Shown: one piece after another, positions 23,382-34,735 of the stretch
Layout: every line of letters begins with the position of its first letter
Position numbering within the stretch: position 1 is the first letter of the stretch
Source: Mucor racemosus
Taxonomy: Eukaryota; Mucoromycota; Mucoromycetes; Mucorales; Mucoraceae
NCBI GenBank assembly: GCA_027405735.1
Contig: JAPEHQ010000014.1
Span: forward strand, 806,001 to 870,000
Direction: 5' to 3'
DNA: 64,000 bases
Made by a program: the position numbers and the translations under genes
Notes under the pieces: model-generated
What the model saw: only the letters and a program-made list of their open reading frames with translations
The model's database searches: none
Told to the model about the DNA's origin: nothing

Positions 23382-24133
23382 TTATGTCTTGCACTGAGCA
23401 TTTTCATCTACATCTATCAATTCATTTAGCAAACCAGTGCTGTCAATCACATCTCTTAAAGCTATTAGATTTCTTGAGATGCTCAATGATAGTACATCCT
23501 TGTTCTCTTAAAGAATTTACGTAGTTTTGATAGCGTGGAATAGAAGTAGTGATGGCTTTTACAATACACTTTAAAAACAGAGAATAAATAATGATATTTC
23601 TTTAATAAAATCAGTAATATGTTACCTCTGTATTCATTTTTCATCACATAAAGTTTCCTATAACGCCTATTCGACTCTTTACTCCTTTTCCTGGTGAATG
23701 GCATATCCATAAAATTAACTTTTCTCTTAGAGCACCAAGTTGCAAATGCTGTTTCAGACTTCTTGCTCATGCATTCGGGTTTCGAAATAACTGACTCATA
23801 AACCTCTTTGTTATCAACTTCTTGAAGGCAGTAGACAGTTTCATTTTGAGGATCGATAGTCCGTAGTCTTATAAACCTCATTTAGAAATATAATTACTTG
23901 TAGTTCCGAAACTGTACATAACATTTTAGTTTCATTTCTACTGATTTCTTAAGGTCAATAGCTGAGTATTTAGTTAAGTAACGTTTAAAAGTTATGGGGT
24001 CATTGCGAATCACACTCAAATGCACTAGAACAGGCCACTTAGGATCAGTTTCATAACACAAATCGAAAGAGCCATATCCTTCAATCTTTTTTGATAATCT
24101 TGCTGCATTTTCCTTGCTGTACTCTTCACAAAA
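23382..24133 (-). CDS. Unknown gene family, copy 1, inside the TIR element (spliced, probably one frameshift)
   Basis: Not recognised as any named family. Inferred exons on the minus strand: about 24133-23898, 23867-23626, 23555-23382. Exon 1 begins EEYSKENAAR and includes KKIEGYGSFDLCYETD. Exon 2 has ETVYCLQEVDNKEVYE, then SETAFATWCSKRKVNF, then a very basic stretch ending RKLYVMKNEYR. Exon 3 starts at a phase-1 join and has SIPRYQNYVNSLREQ and CTIIEHLKKSN. The frame then hits a stop at RCD; a single-base shift after SNS would extend it to a TAA at 23382. A stop-broken homologue with the same intron position and phase lies at 53706-54327. No start codon is certain, since the frame continues into the inverted repeat. 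Confidence 0.5.
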
Positions 24134-24286
24134 AAAAACTTACAAATGGCTTGATCACGAGCTATGCTTATCTGATGTTGGAATGAAAAAGCAGATTAAT
24201 CGTTTAATTCTGAAGCTGGTTGAACGCAGTTCATAACCCGGTTTTATTGGTCGTACAATTTTTGTATTTCTAAACGCGAAGCACTG
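24041..24286 (-). repeat. Right inverted repeat of the 1.8-kb element
   Basis: Inverted partner of 22468-22737, ending CACTG followed by TA at 24287. Read on the minus strand it runs directly into the internal gene. Confidence 0.75.
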
Positions 24287-25037
24287 TATATTACGTATAT
24301 TCTTGAAAAGGATATATGCTAATTTGGTTTTCCTGGAAGCCCTTTGAATAATAGGTTATTTTTACCCAACCGCAGTCCATAAACAAGGGCTCTTTGATGA
24401 TTTAAGGCAACCATTGAAATATAAGATAGCCATAAAAATTAAGATAGCAACGATTGCAAATCCAGCATTCTATTACCATGGTAACTGTTGGCAGTCGAGA
24501 ACCTCATCAGTACAAAGTTTGATTGCAGACCTTTTCTTGGAAAATATCTATATTTGAACTTATACTTTTCTTGGGTTGTTTCAGCAATTTATAACTGATC
24601 CATGTAGAGTAGACTGAAAAAAAATGAGCCCTGGATAAATTATGTGCGATTATTTATTATCATCGTTTTAGAATAATAATTCCATTCATGGGAAGGGCTC
24701 ATTGTCAATAGGCGGGCTTTTTCGGCAATGATCCCACATTGAAAAAAGAAAAAAAAAGGAAAAGCGAAGCCCTTGCTAAACCTTAAACAATCTAACATTT
24801 TATATGAATAGAATCATTGATTTTTACCAAAATAAAGCATAATTAAAAATACACTTTCCAGGTTATATTTTGCATTAATAAGTTTGATGTCGTAAAGTTG
24901 TTTTGATGAAAATCGAATATGCGTCAAAAGTGATCCCGACCCACCCCGGCTAAAATCTGGTATAAATAAATTTATTTTTTTTTTTTTTTTTTCTAATTTG
25001 AAGCAATCAACTTTTTTTTTATTACTCCTAAACAATC
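24287..25037. promoter_or_regulatory. Intergenic and promoter region of the FAM210-like gene
   Basis: A TATA box GGTATAAATAAAT lies at 24959-24971, followed by a T-rich tract at about 24977-24992 and the start codon at 25038. Upstream, from 24287 to 24950, no gene is visible. Confidence 0.55.
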
Positions 25038-25733
25038 ATGTCAGTTCGTTCGATTACTTTTATTCGCAATGCGATGGTAGGTAAAGGCCTTGCTCCTGCT
25101 ATTCGTCCTTTAGTAAGATCTCCTGCTGTTGCAAGAATAAGACCTCTTCAATGGACCATGACTACAAAACACAACAAAACTACATCTCGATTCTTTGCCA
25201 CAGCTCCTGGAAAGCCACAACAACAACAACAAACTTCTAAAATTTCTTCCATGGCATCATCGCCTAGTATTATTCAAGCTGCAAAAGTGAAGACTGAATC
25301 TAAACAATCCAAATTGAAAGAATTAACCAAAAAGTATGGCGCAGCCGGGATCATTGTATATCTCGGTGTTGGTTGTGTCGATCTAGGTGTTACTCTCGGT
25401 GTTATTCAATTAGTTGGATTAGATAAAGTGAAAGCATTGGAAAGAGGTGTTTTAGATATTGTCTATAATACAGGCGAAAGATTTGGAATTAAACGAAAGG
25501 AAGATGTTTTGGTGGCATCTGATAGTAGTGTGATGAATAATGATGCTGATGGGGCCCCTTCATTTGCTTCCGTGTTCATTTTAGCTTATGGTATCCATAA
25601 AACTTTACTGCTTCCTGTCAGACTTGGCATTACAGCTGCAATTACACCTGCCATTGTTCGTAAATTACATCAAATGGGTTGGGCTCGTTATTTCCCTAGA
25701 CTTTTTGGTGCAACTGCTCCAAAGAAGCCTTAA
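25038..25733 (+). CDS. FAM210/DUF1279-domain mitochondrial inner-membrane protein, 231 aa
   Basis: DUF1279/FAM210 proteins are mitochondrial membrane proteins (yeast Nat2, animal FAM210A/B); their molecular role is not well defined. The single-exon frame encodes 231 aa. Residues 1-55 are rich in Arg, Ser and Ala without acidic residues (RSITFIRNAM, RPLVRSPAVARIRPLQW), a typical mitochondrial presequence. A Gln run follows at about 62-66. The conserved core starts KLKELTKKYGAAGIIVYLGV (about 94-113) with a first hydrophobic segment. A second hydrophobic segment SFASVFILAYGIHKTLLLPV lies at about 177-196, and the RLGITAAITPAIVRKL stretch follows. Start chosen at the first ATG after a TATA box and a T-rich leader. 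No intron. Family assignment is firm; the gene name is not. Confidence 0.88.
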   Translation: MSVRSITFIRNAMVGKGLAPAIRPLVRSPAVARIRPLQWTMTTKHNKTTSRFFATAPGKPQQQQQTSKISSMASSPSIIQAAKVKTESKQSKLKELTKKYGAAGIIVYLGVGCVDLGVTLGVIQLVGLDKVKALERGVLDIVYNTGERFGIKRKEDVLVASDSSVMNNDADGAPSFASVFILAYGIHKTLLLPVRLGITAAITPAIVRKLHQMGWARYFPRLFGATAPKKP

Positions 25734-26325
25734 TTTGTGCCCCTGAAAAAAAAAATACCTAATAATTTTGCATCGTTTTTCTTTTTATCAACAGTTGCAT
25801 TTTCCATAGAAGTTTTACTCATCATATATACACACAACTCAATTGTACAATAAACTAATTACTATAAAAATATAAGAATTCTTTGGCGATTGGACCCCTC
25901 TTTCTAAGAAATTTGTACAACCTCCACATTTAAAAACCAATTGAATCTTGAACTCTATTTCAAAGAATTCCTATAGGTAATTAGATGCAGCAACTTGGTG
26001 AATCGTCCCTTGATATGTAAAGAATACTCTGATATTTTATATTTTTATTTGACTGTACTTTTGATTTATAACAACATACCATTTTAAATGGGTGTTGTGT
26101 TGATTTGTTCAAACCACTTTTTTACAGTAAATAAAATTCATGAATGTACACAAGAGATCAAGGTTTATCTTTACATGCATTTCAGTATTATAGATTGTTT
26201 TTAAAAGCATGAAAAATTTCTTTAAGATCTCATAAATATTCAAATGTTGATTTGGGATGTTGATAAATTAAAGAATTATTTTTATTAGGACTACTACGTA
26301 TAAGATATAGATTGTGTCACAGACA
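25734..26325. other. Intergenic between convergent genes
   Basis: About 590 bp of 3' flank between the FAM210-like gene and the minus-strand hydrolase gene. AT-rich, without coding potential. Confidence 0.6.
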
Positions 26326-27730
26326 CTAATCTAATTGGAAACGATCAGCTTCATTAGGACAGTACAACTCAAGTGTAGAGTTCCATGTCATTGTCTTTGG
26401 CTTATGCTCCAAGGGGACAAAGAGAGTGTTCCATAATGATTTTGCGACATAAGCATGTCCAAGGGCACTTGGGTGGAAACAATCAATGTTACTACATATT
26501 TAAATAGTGTGAGTAACAGTAAATAAGACGTATTATCAATCTACAAATTACCTCAAACCCTGGACAGGGAATGTATCGACTTTAATGTTGGCAGGAGAGT
26601 AAATAACACCGAATGAATCAGTTTGTAAAGCCTTGAATTTCTTGGCAATTGCACTTAATTGTTGAGTATAACCAACAGAGACTTCATCCATCTTGGGACG
26701 ATATTCTTTGGCAATAGCACAAGGACATTCAACTTGGTTAATGATAAAATCAGTATTTTGGAAAGGCTTGCAGTAATCTTGATCCGCGGTTACAGAATAA
26801 ACTTCAGTGACATTAAATGTACCAACTAATTAAAGACTAGTGAGTAAAGTTTATAATTTAAGCTACTTTACAGTCTTACTCAAGTTGACAATAACACGAG
26901 GAACATTCTTTCTGATACGTTCGACAGCAGCTGTGACATGTTGACCATACTTTTCGGGTGTCAGCAATGGATAAACTGTATCAATACAAGATGCACATTG
27001 ATCGTTACTACCAATTTGTAAATTGATAAGCTTCCAATCGTTTTGGAAATTGACACCAGGGGTAAATTTCATGGCTATAAGTTGGGGTGATTAATTGTAT
27101 ACTTTAAATAACTATAAGCTTGTGAGCATACCTGTAATAAGATAATCAAGTTGGCTATCAAGATTTGGAGCCATAGCTGCACTTTGAGCAGCATTCAATA
27201 CATCCTTAGAAGGTCTGTCTATTATGTAATGTAAGGAACAAATTCAAATAAAAATACTCTAAATCTTACATTGGAAAGGAGGACAAATGATGCCATAACA
27301 AATTTCAACAAGGTGTTCATCAACAGAAGCGCCTTTGACTTTAGGATTATATCTTTTAAGGAAATTTGGAACAGTGTTTGCACCAGCATCGCCACCACCA
27401 CCATAACTTATACCACGATACTCATAAAGGCTCTTGATGTTGACAATAGAAGTTCCTTGGATACCTTCAGCAGCAAAACCAGCCATGATACTAAAAATCA
27501 ATTGATAATTTAATAAACTATATTCGTACATTTTCATATAGCCATCTGTACCTATCACCAAGAGCGGCAACTACTTTAATATCGTCAGGGCGAAGATCAG
27601 AAACACTTGTGGCAGCAGTTTCTCTGGCTTTCAAGGCAGGACAAGCTTCAATTGATGGAGCAGTTGCTGCGAAAGTTTGGCCAATGCAGAGAGTTGCAAT
27701 TGCTGCAAGTGTTGTCAAAGTAAAACGCAT
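26326..27730 (-). CDS. Secreted GDSL lipase/hydrolase of the phospholipase B1 type, 6 exons, about 373 aa
   Basis: SGNH-fold esterase, probably a secreted or surface phospholipase B/lipase. Exons on the minus strand: 27730-27552, 27490-27270, 27218-27132, 27074-26880, 26825-26552, 26491-26326. They give 374 codons with TAG; the five introns are 51-61 nt. Residues 1-21 form a signal peptide (MRFTLTTLAAIATLCIGQTFA). SGNH block I is GDSIMAGF at about 58-65, with the nucleophile Ser60 assembled across the first intron. Block III is IGSNDQC. Block V is DCFHPSALGH, giving the catalytic Asp at about 322 and His at about 325. Cys residues are frequent, as expected for a secreted enzyme. The arrangement resembles animal phospholipase B1 and its fungal relatives; the true substrate is unknown. 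Confidence 0.92.
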
Positions 27731-30076
27731 TATAAAAGAAGAGGGAGGGATGGTTTGATGAGGAGCGAGTTTTTGTTTTTATTTTTTACATTTATTGATT
27801 GTCTAGCTTTTATACTTATTTTTTAAGAGCTAAAAAGATTTTCAGTGATTTACAACGGAGCATGTCTCCTGTACGCCATATTAAATATCATCGTTACATT
27901 TCCGTAATTTAATAAAATGTTGTGAAAGGTCATTGTAGTATGTTATATGCCATATAGCATGAACAAGTTGGATGTTTTGGTTCCTGGTATTACATTTTAA
28001 TTCGATTTATGATCTGATTTGATCATTGGATCGAGAATCTGTTGCATATGAAAATATGTCTTGGTCTTCTTTCTTGCGTGTGTGTGTAAAATTCTGTTTA
28101 AAGTAACCTGGTACAAAACTTTTGCTTTCCTTTATTAGGTGTCTAGCTGCAATTTTTCTAAAATGCATAAGCCTACATAAATCCTGAATCTTCTTTATAC
28201 GGTGATCAAGTAGTACGATTTAAATACAATGCATGTTATGGTAAACATGACATTGCAATTGGTATTTGCTCATTATTTCAATATAAAAGCAATACTCAAA
28301 TTCATAAATATTCCTAGTTTCATATACCTACAAAAAGTTGTTGAACAATAAAGTATAATATCTAGACTGTTCAAATTCATTTGGTTTTTTTAATGAAATC
28401 AGTCTAATTTGATGCTGTCTTACGAGAACATATTTTCTAGTGTTTCCAATGTTGAGCTATATGCGGCTCTTACTATCATGCGATGTCCACAGCTCTGTAT
28501 TTGTTTTATCGACTGCAAAAATTAAGTTTGCGATTCAAGAAGCAATTGCATGTTTTTGTTCTGAAAGTATTTCTGATAGCATATATAATAGTATTAAAGA
28601 CATCATGAATATCCACAATTAAAACAATAGGCTTCATTGAACTGCTATTGTATGTCGTTATTCTTGATATATAGTTACGATCTCAATTGTGTTCAAATGT
28701 AATAGACATTTACTAGTATGATTTATTTGTGTAAAGACACGTAGTTTATTGTTTTTCACATTCTCCTTCCAAGAAATTCTTGTATTATCCTAATTTATCC
28801 TTTGGTTGTAAAATTGATGGGGTCATTGTTATGGGAATTCACCTTAGAAATCGTATTTTTAGAGTAAAAAGAAAACCTTTTATACAAAACAATGCAAAGA
28901 TAAATTACCAATGGTAATTACCTGTTTTAAGTAATACATTGTACATTTTACAAATGATCGAATGTTGGTTACTGCATCATGTATATCCCATGTTTTAAAA
29001 GATTATCATAATGCATATTGTATACATGGTAAGCTTTTCATGTTGGTTTAAAAACCCTTCCCCCACCTGAAATTTTTCTTTTGCAATGAGCTTTAGATAA
29101 AAAATCACATTTTGGCTCAAATCAAATTAGGCTTTACTTTTTTTACGTTATGTCAAAATCTATATAAAGTTACTCTTATAATTCAGGAACAAAATTATTC
29201 ATTGCAACACAATGAATGAATTGATTCCTGCGGAAAACACTATAATGACCCCATTATACAATTCACATGTCCTTTACAACTGAATAAAATATTCATTCTA
29301 CTACTGTACATGGCTCTAAGCAATGTGAGCATTAGTTACTGTATTTGTTCCTGGGATGCATTATAAAGTTGATTTTAGACAGCAGCTGATACTTTTAATT
29401 AAATAAAATATGGGATTTGTGCACATTCGGAGGATTCTTTTAGAGTTTATAATAATAAAAGAGAGTATGGTAGCGAATCATTTGTAAAATAAACTTCGGT
29501 ACGGTATTTTCTCCGAGAAAAATCGAGTCTGCATGTACAACTGTATCGCAACTCAATAATTCAAATGTAACGTTTTACTAAACTATGTACACTTACAGCC
29601 CGGCTGATGAAAACCATTGCTAAGCTTATCAGGTAACATTGACTGAAATTAACCTGTTGTATTCGTAAGGCTTTTTTTTTTAAAAAAAAAAGAGAAATCT
29701 GCAGAGATTCTAAATGCATTGCCGAATTTAACGTATCTTTGATCACTTTTTTATCAACTAATAAATTAAACATTTGATAATGACACAAATGGCACTAGTA
29801 ATTGTTTTTATTGAAAATTGACAAATCAAAAATTGAAATGTAAATATTTAGGATATAAAATGTAATGACTATGACAAAATATAAACTATAAAGATTCTAA
29901 TAATAATAAAACGATATTAATTAATTGCAGCAAGAAAACAAACCATGCTCATAAACCTGGGAAAGAACTAATTGAAGGAAGCAAGGGACAGGAACATGCA
30001 TGTTGTGAATGTTCCTCGAGATACAAAACTGACTGATAAAAAAAAAGCCTATATGTCTTGAAATATAAAAGGTCAA
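27731..30076. other. Long intergenic region, no gene recognised
   Basis: 2.3 kb of AT-rich DNA between the hydrolase promoter and a gene remnant. A 60-codon frame at 28440-28622 has no recognisable motif. I see no tRNA and no copy of repeat families B or C. Confidence 0.5.
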
Positions 30077-30705
30077 TTACGAATTACTTGGTGGGGAAGC
30101 CTGTATAAATAAGGTCAGAATTTGTGTGTAAGCATCATGTTCTTGAAGCTTGTTTTCTACCTTCAACAAGCAGGCCAAAACAACTTTACTATCAATGATA
30201 TACATGCGATCAAGTCCGCTCTTCATAGTTTTGCAAGGTTTGATGAAATCAGGGCTCTGGCAATCTTTTGTTGGGATGTTCTTCGTGTGGTTAGGATCCT
30301 CTATGTTGCATGCAAAAGGCAAAACGGTACAATTATCCAATTTAACTAACACTGATAAATCTAGGATTCGGCCATCCTTTGCACGTCTCTCTTTCGATCC
30401 AGCAGGCTTATCTATATTTCTATTAAATATTGTCTGATGATTAGAATGTTTTTTCGATTGCTTCATGACATATTTTAATTATTACCCTTGTAAGCATTTG
30501 AGCCTCCTTCTCGACTTTTTGTACACTTGAATTGATCATCTAATTAGTATATAGACGCTTTAATATTATATAGTATATCTAGGGAATCTTATCAGATATC
30601 ATAAATTACCACTGATATCTCATCTGCCTCTTTGTAATCCTTAGCTCTCTTATACTTTTTATTTATGTTTTCTATAACCATCTTCCATGCTTCTTCACCT
30701 TATAC
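30077..30705 (-). pseudogene. 5'-truncated remnant of a spliced gene, unknown family
   Basis: Three exon-like pieces on the minus strand join in frame. About 30705-30610 contains EEAWKMVIENINKKYKRAKD. 30539-30486 encodes 18 residues (MINSSVQKVEKEAQMLTR) and follows an ATACTAATTAG branch/acceptor. 30433-30077 encodes 118 residues with SKERRAKDGRILDLSVLV and FACNIEDPNHTKNIPTKDC, then a stop. A stop codon lies just upstream of the first piece and no start can be placed, so the 5' end is missing. I do not know the function. The style recalls repeated hypothetical families of Mucorales genomes. Confidence 0.5.
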
Positions 30706-30909
30706 CGTATATATACTTTACAATTTTGAGCACCTTGTACAGTTGTGTCTGTAATTAGGAATCTAATCCTAATAATTTTACTTAACTTTTCATAATGAAT
30801 TATCAATCATGATTGTTAGGTACACACAAGCTTTGCGTGTAATCTTTTTAATCAGTACAAAATATCAAAACAAATGCTTAAAACGTCTCACGAAAAGCGT
30901 GAAAAATGC
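30706..30909. other. Intergenic
   Basis: AT-rich spacer between the gene remnant and the tRNA-Leu gene; nothing recognised. Confidence 0.5.
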
Positions 30910-30915
30910 AAAAAA
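30910..30915 (-). terminator. RNA polymerase III terminator of tRNA-Leu
   Basis: Six T on the minus strand, four bases beyond the tRNA 3' end: the standard Pol III stop signal. Confidence 0.75.
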
Positions 30916-30919
30916 TATT

Positions 30920-31001
30920 GCTGACTGTGAGATTCGAACTCACGCCTCTTGCGAGACCGCAACTTGAGTGCGGCGCCTTAGACCAACTCGGCCAAATCAG
31001 C
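30920..31001 (-). tRNA. tRNA-Leu(CAA), decodes UUG
   Basis: 82-nt class II tRNA on the minus strand. The acceptor arms GCTGATT and AGTCAGC pair over 7 bp with one G-T wobble. The D-arm reads TGGCCGAGTTGGTCTAAGGC (A box) and the T-arm GTGAGTTCGAATCTCAC (B box). The anticodon stem CCGCA/TGCGG encloses the loop CTCAAGT, so the anticodon is CAA. A long variable arm (TCTCGCAAGAGGC) is as expected for leucine. No intron, unlike yeast tRNA-Leu(CAA). CCA is not encoded. Confidence 0.95.
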
Positions 31002-31280
31002 TGTTGTGATTTTAGTTTTTTAAAACGCATAATATGTGTTTAAATATTGTATTTTTGGCCGCGGCAAAATTATTATGCGGTTTGCAGTTTGATGTCTTTT
31101 AAGAATGCTGGTGCTGTAGAAGGAGACAAAGATATGGTGCTTATTAACATAAGGCATATTTTTTGATTTTTCGCCCAATATTGAGTTGAATTAAGGTACG
31201 TTAAATCTTCTGTTATGTCAATATTATATCTTAGGTCGCACATTCAAGGTTGCAGTCAATATTCGGTATTATAGTAAATC

Positions 31281-34213
31281 ACTACGGCCGAACTATGCTT
31301 CCCATGAGCATAATAATCTGCACAGATGTGCAGAATAAAAAGTTTTGTGTAGATCAAGCAGCTCATCCTGATTAACATCAATAGGTTTAAAAAGCATAGT
31401 CAAGTGCAATCATTGCTATTAAATTTGCATAATTTGATATGCAGAAAATTCTTGAAGCATTCATTCTTCTTTTTTGGCAGCGCTATAAATCATCGTTCAA
31501 TATGACTGAATATTAATGAAATAGAGAAAATACAACTGGTAAAAAGCTGGTATCCAACAATGTACTGTACATCGAGGTCAAGATTAATAAAAGGTGCATT
31601 TATTGTGTAGTGGAAATCGCAACATTTTGATGGATAGAAATTACAGGACCAAGATGTTGTGTTTGTCTCAGGATTTTTAAAAGGTTTTAAAAGCATACTT
31701 TATCAAATTTACTTAGATGTTAAATACTCAGCATATGTAATTAGTATTATCTTGTTTTTTATTTAGTTGCTGTATTATTAAAAACCAAGCTTTTTATAGC
31801 TTATAACAATGACAATGGGATGTTTCTGATTTTAGATTGACATTTATCATAAGGCGGACTGATGATACGTTTGGTATTACTGTAGATGGAACCAGTCAAT
31901 TTATTTTATGGAATTTGAGTGAAAATACCAAGGAACCATTTGCAAGTACTTAAGTTGGTTCTAGTAAAGTATTGAATAAATTGGCTTGGGACAAAGAGGA
32001 TAAAAAGACGGCAATAGGTTTCAGTGATGGCCATGTTTATATTTATGATATTGGAAACATAAGATTAAAGCTCAATGTAAATTACCTCTAGCGCAATCAT
32101 TCTAAGGTAATAAGATTATATTATCATTAAATAAACTACCACACAATACTAACAACATGCACAAAAATTTACAGTAATAAGCCCAAATCAAGTGGGTACA
32201 GCATCGTAAATTCTTGAAAAAGTTCTCCAGTATTATAAAATCTCTTATTTTTAAGACTTACAAGGCTTATAAGCGGAATACTAATTTAGAAAATTATTTT
32301 TGTCCAGATCATCAATTTTGGCATTTTTTAATTTTTTTTTTCTGATTTTGCAAATCTAGAGTTAATTATACTACCAATTATAGGGACAAAAAGTATACAC
32401 ATATGCAGAATTTAGCGCTCTATTTGCTCAATGAAAAATAACAAACATTTTTATTGCAAAATATTACATGAAAATCCTTTAATCAAAAAACTGTTTTTTG
32501 GTCAAAAGTACAAATTTTCACTACTTAATGTTTAATATTAAGCTTTTATAAAATGCGTATTAGTTATGGCTACAATTTTCTTACACAATGTAGTATATTT
32601 AAACGTTGATTTTGGTATCAAAAATTGATTTTTTTGTTTTTTGATCAAAATCATGAGTGTTGGTAAGGGTAAAATGAGCCTCGAAAATGTCCGCTACAAA
32701 AACTGAATTTTCAGACTGTACATGGTTAAATATAAGAAAAGTATAAAAAAAAAAACACATTTTCATTTAAAGCTTAGATATATACCATAGTATAAGAGAC
32801 TTAGCCGTTCGGTCGTGTTGTGCTCAATTATGGCGTCGCTCTACGGGCTCGCTTTTGCAATTTTTTAATAAATGTATGATATGACAGACGGTTTTTCTAG
32901 TAGTAGAAAAATGTATGTTTCTATGATAGCAGATATTGCCTATTTTCTTTAGTCTATGGGTTGATGCGCTGTAATGCTGCTTTTACATTGGCTGAAATGT
33001 GCAATTTAGCAGGGTTTTAAATGCGCTAAATAATGTAAAGCTTTGGAAATCCTTTTCTACGTGTGTTCTATCTTACTTTTTGTTTTCATACTCCAAGGAT
33101 ATAGTTACCGTTTGATAAGGCATATCAGACTATCAACAAGCTGGTATTCCATTCTTTTATCTAAATATGTACGCTAACGTAAGGGACTAATAATTTTAAT
33201 ATAGGTAGCAGTGGCTATATTTAGAAACTGATATTTTCATTTAACCGCATTCTAAGATCAAATATCATTATTTACTACTGTATTGTTGGACGTATTTCTT
33301 GATTATCAAATCAAATCGAAGACAATAATATTTATATCTGCTCAATAATAAAAGCTAGAACTGGCTACAAACTCACGAAATGTTCCAGAAAAGTGGTAAA
33401 GTTTTAAATGTCATAGAAATACAAAAAAAGAATAATTTGATGTCTTGCCTAATAACAATAGTTCTGATCGTAATTATACTTGAAAACAAAGCTTTTTACA
33501 GCTGACAATCGTAAACCAAAATAGTAGTAAGTTTAAAGAAGATTAATTTGTTTAAATTTTATGAGTGATAAAGTAACATTTATAGCCTTTAGATTTGGTT
33601 TGTATATAAATTCAAGCAATAAGTGTTATTTAGTTTTATGCTCAAGCAAAAACTATTTTTGCTGTAAACATTTTAGCTATAAACATATTTACAAATAATA
33701 ATAATCATAAATATATTGGCTCTTGCATATATTGCTCTACATCAACAGTGTATTGGAGAATTGTATTATTGTCAATAATCTACTGTATATTAATAAGAGC
33801 AAATGTAATTTAAAAACCCATTATTCCAGTAAAAAAATGCAATGGAATTTTGAGAATGGCGCCACGATGCTCATGTGCAAACCAATTTTTGCCTATACAA
33901 TTAGCTCATTATGCTCATAGTCAGACTTTATTATTATGCACAAATAGGAATAATGATATGATGCTTATGGGCAATTCTACTATTTTGCGCACATGGGATT
34001 AATAATGTCATGCGCACGGGCAGAATTTATAGTTCTGCACATATAGGCTTAGCGTTGTGCTCGTGTACAGTTTCTTTTGTTGTGCCCATGTGCATCTTGT
34101 TATTTTCTTAGCCATTATTCAGTGGGCGCAACAATTCATCAGGCTATAGTGTGCAGCACACTTGGGCACAGCAAAATCATCTTGTGCAGCATGCAGCATA
34201 GGTCGGTTGTAGT
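31281..34213 (+). mobile_element. Long repeat-C DNA element, copy 2 (C2), with matching inverted ends
   Basis: The left end ACTACGGCCGAACTATGC and the right end, whose complement reads ACTACAACCGACCTATGC, form an inverted terminus of 18 bp with a few mismatches; C1 ends the same way. Both subterminal zones hold short GCACA/TGTGC-type motifs. The left third (31490-32180) is shared with 39128-39830 only, and the right two thirds with C1. There is no transposase frame, so it is probably non-autonomous. No target-site duplication is evident at this copy. The CACTAC start hints at, but does not prove, a CACTA-type relationship. Confidence 0.6.
31836..32095 (+). pseudogene. WD-repeat gene fragment captured in C2, resembling dynein intermediate chain
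   Basis: After a TTTTAG acceptor-like site the frame reads LTFIIRRTDDTFGITVDG, GTSQFILWNLSENTKEPF, a TAA stop, then in the same frame LNKLAWDKEDKKTAIGFSDG and HVYIYDIGN. The pattern of alternating strands with W-D-like ends is a WD40 blade. The LAWD...GFSDGHVYIYDI stretch recalls the C-terminal blades of cytoplasmic dynein intermediate chains. It is a fragment without start, and the same fragment recurs at 39480. The identity of the donor gene is an inference. Confidence 0.5.
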
Positions 34214-34375
34214 GGCTTTTATATAATATAAATCCTTTAAATTTGTGATTCTATGGACTTTTTTTGAATGCGGTTATATTATTTTATACTTTTCAAGTTA
34301 GATCCAATTACTAGGCTAATAATGTTGTAGGTTGTATTTATGGTTTATTACTTAAAATAAAACTTTGAATAACTA

Positions 34376-34586
34376 CAGTGAGTCGCAAAACCCTTTCAAT
34401 GATTTGGAAATTTGAATGAAAATAACCATAACTTTCTCAGTTTCAATCGGAGATACACTAAATTTCTATTTTAAGTAATTCAAACGTTTTTAAATTATTT
34501 TCAAAAAGTCCGATTTAATTAATTAAAGTTCCGCAAAAACTATGCAAGTTTAAAAAAAGGTACATCATTGAAAGGGTTTTGCACGC
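34376..34586 (+). repeat. Left 211-bp inverted repeat of the Tc1 element
   Basis: Begins CAGTGAGTC, then GCAAAACCCTTTCAATGAT. Near its inner end it carries the complement of that same 19-mer (ATCATTGAAAGGGTTTTGC), so each repeat has two oppositely oriented copies of one putative transposase-binding site. Confidence 0.9.
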
Positions 34587-34735
34587 ACAGGCTTAAAATT
34601 ACAATTTTGTAACCCCTAACTTGTACATTAACGCTGGATATCTTATAAAACAGAGAAATATGCGAAAAATATATGAGATGTTTTTCAACTTTTACCCTGC
34701 CTTTTTCACTAGTAGTTTCAAGCAAAATCATCAAG

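Larger units (their letters stand above)
22468..24286. mobile_element. 1.8-kb TIR element of unclassified family, TA target duplication
   Basis: The left end CAGTGTTTCGCGTTTGAAAA and the right end, whose complement reads CAGTGCTTCGCGTTTAGAAA, start inverted repeats of about 250-270 bp (22468-22737 and about 24041-24286). They are imperfect but obvious. Each end is flanked by TA. The CAGT start and TA duplication suit the Tc1/mariner superfamily. The only long coding sequence inside, on the minus strand, does not look like a DDE transposase. It inserted in the promoter of ribose-5-phosphate isomerase. Confidence 0.75.

Noticed and set aside
28440..28622. 60-codon frame in the 27.7-30.1 kb gap
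   Set aside because: No homology I recognise, no supporting splice or promoter signals, and expected length for chance in this composition.
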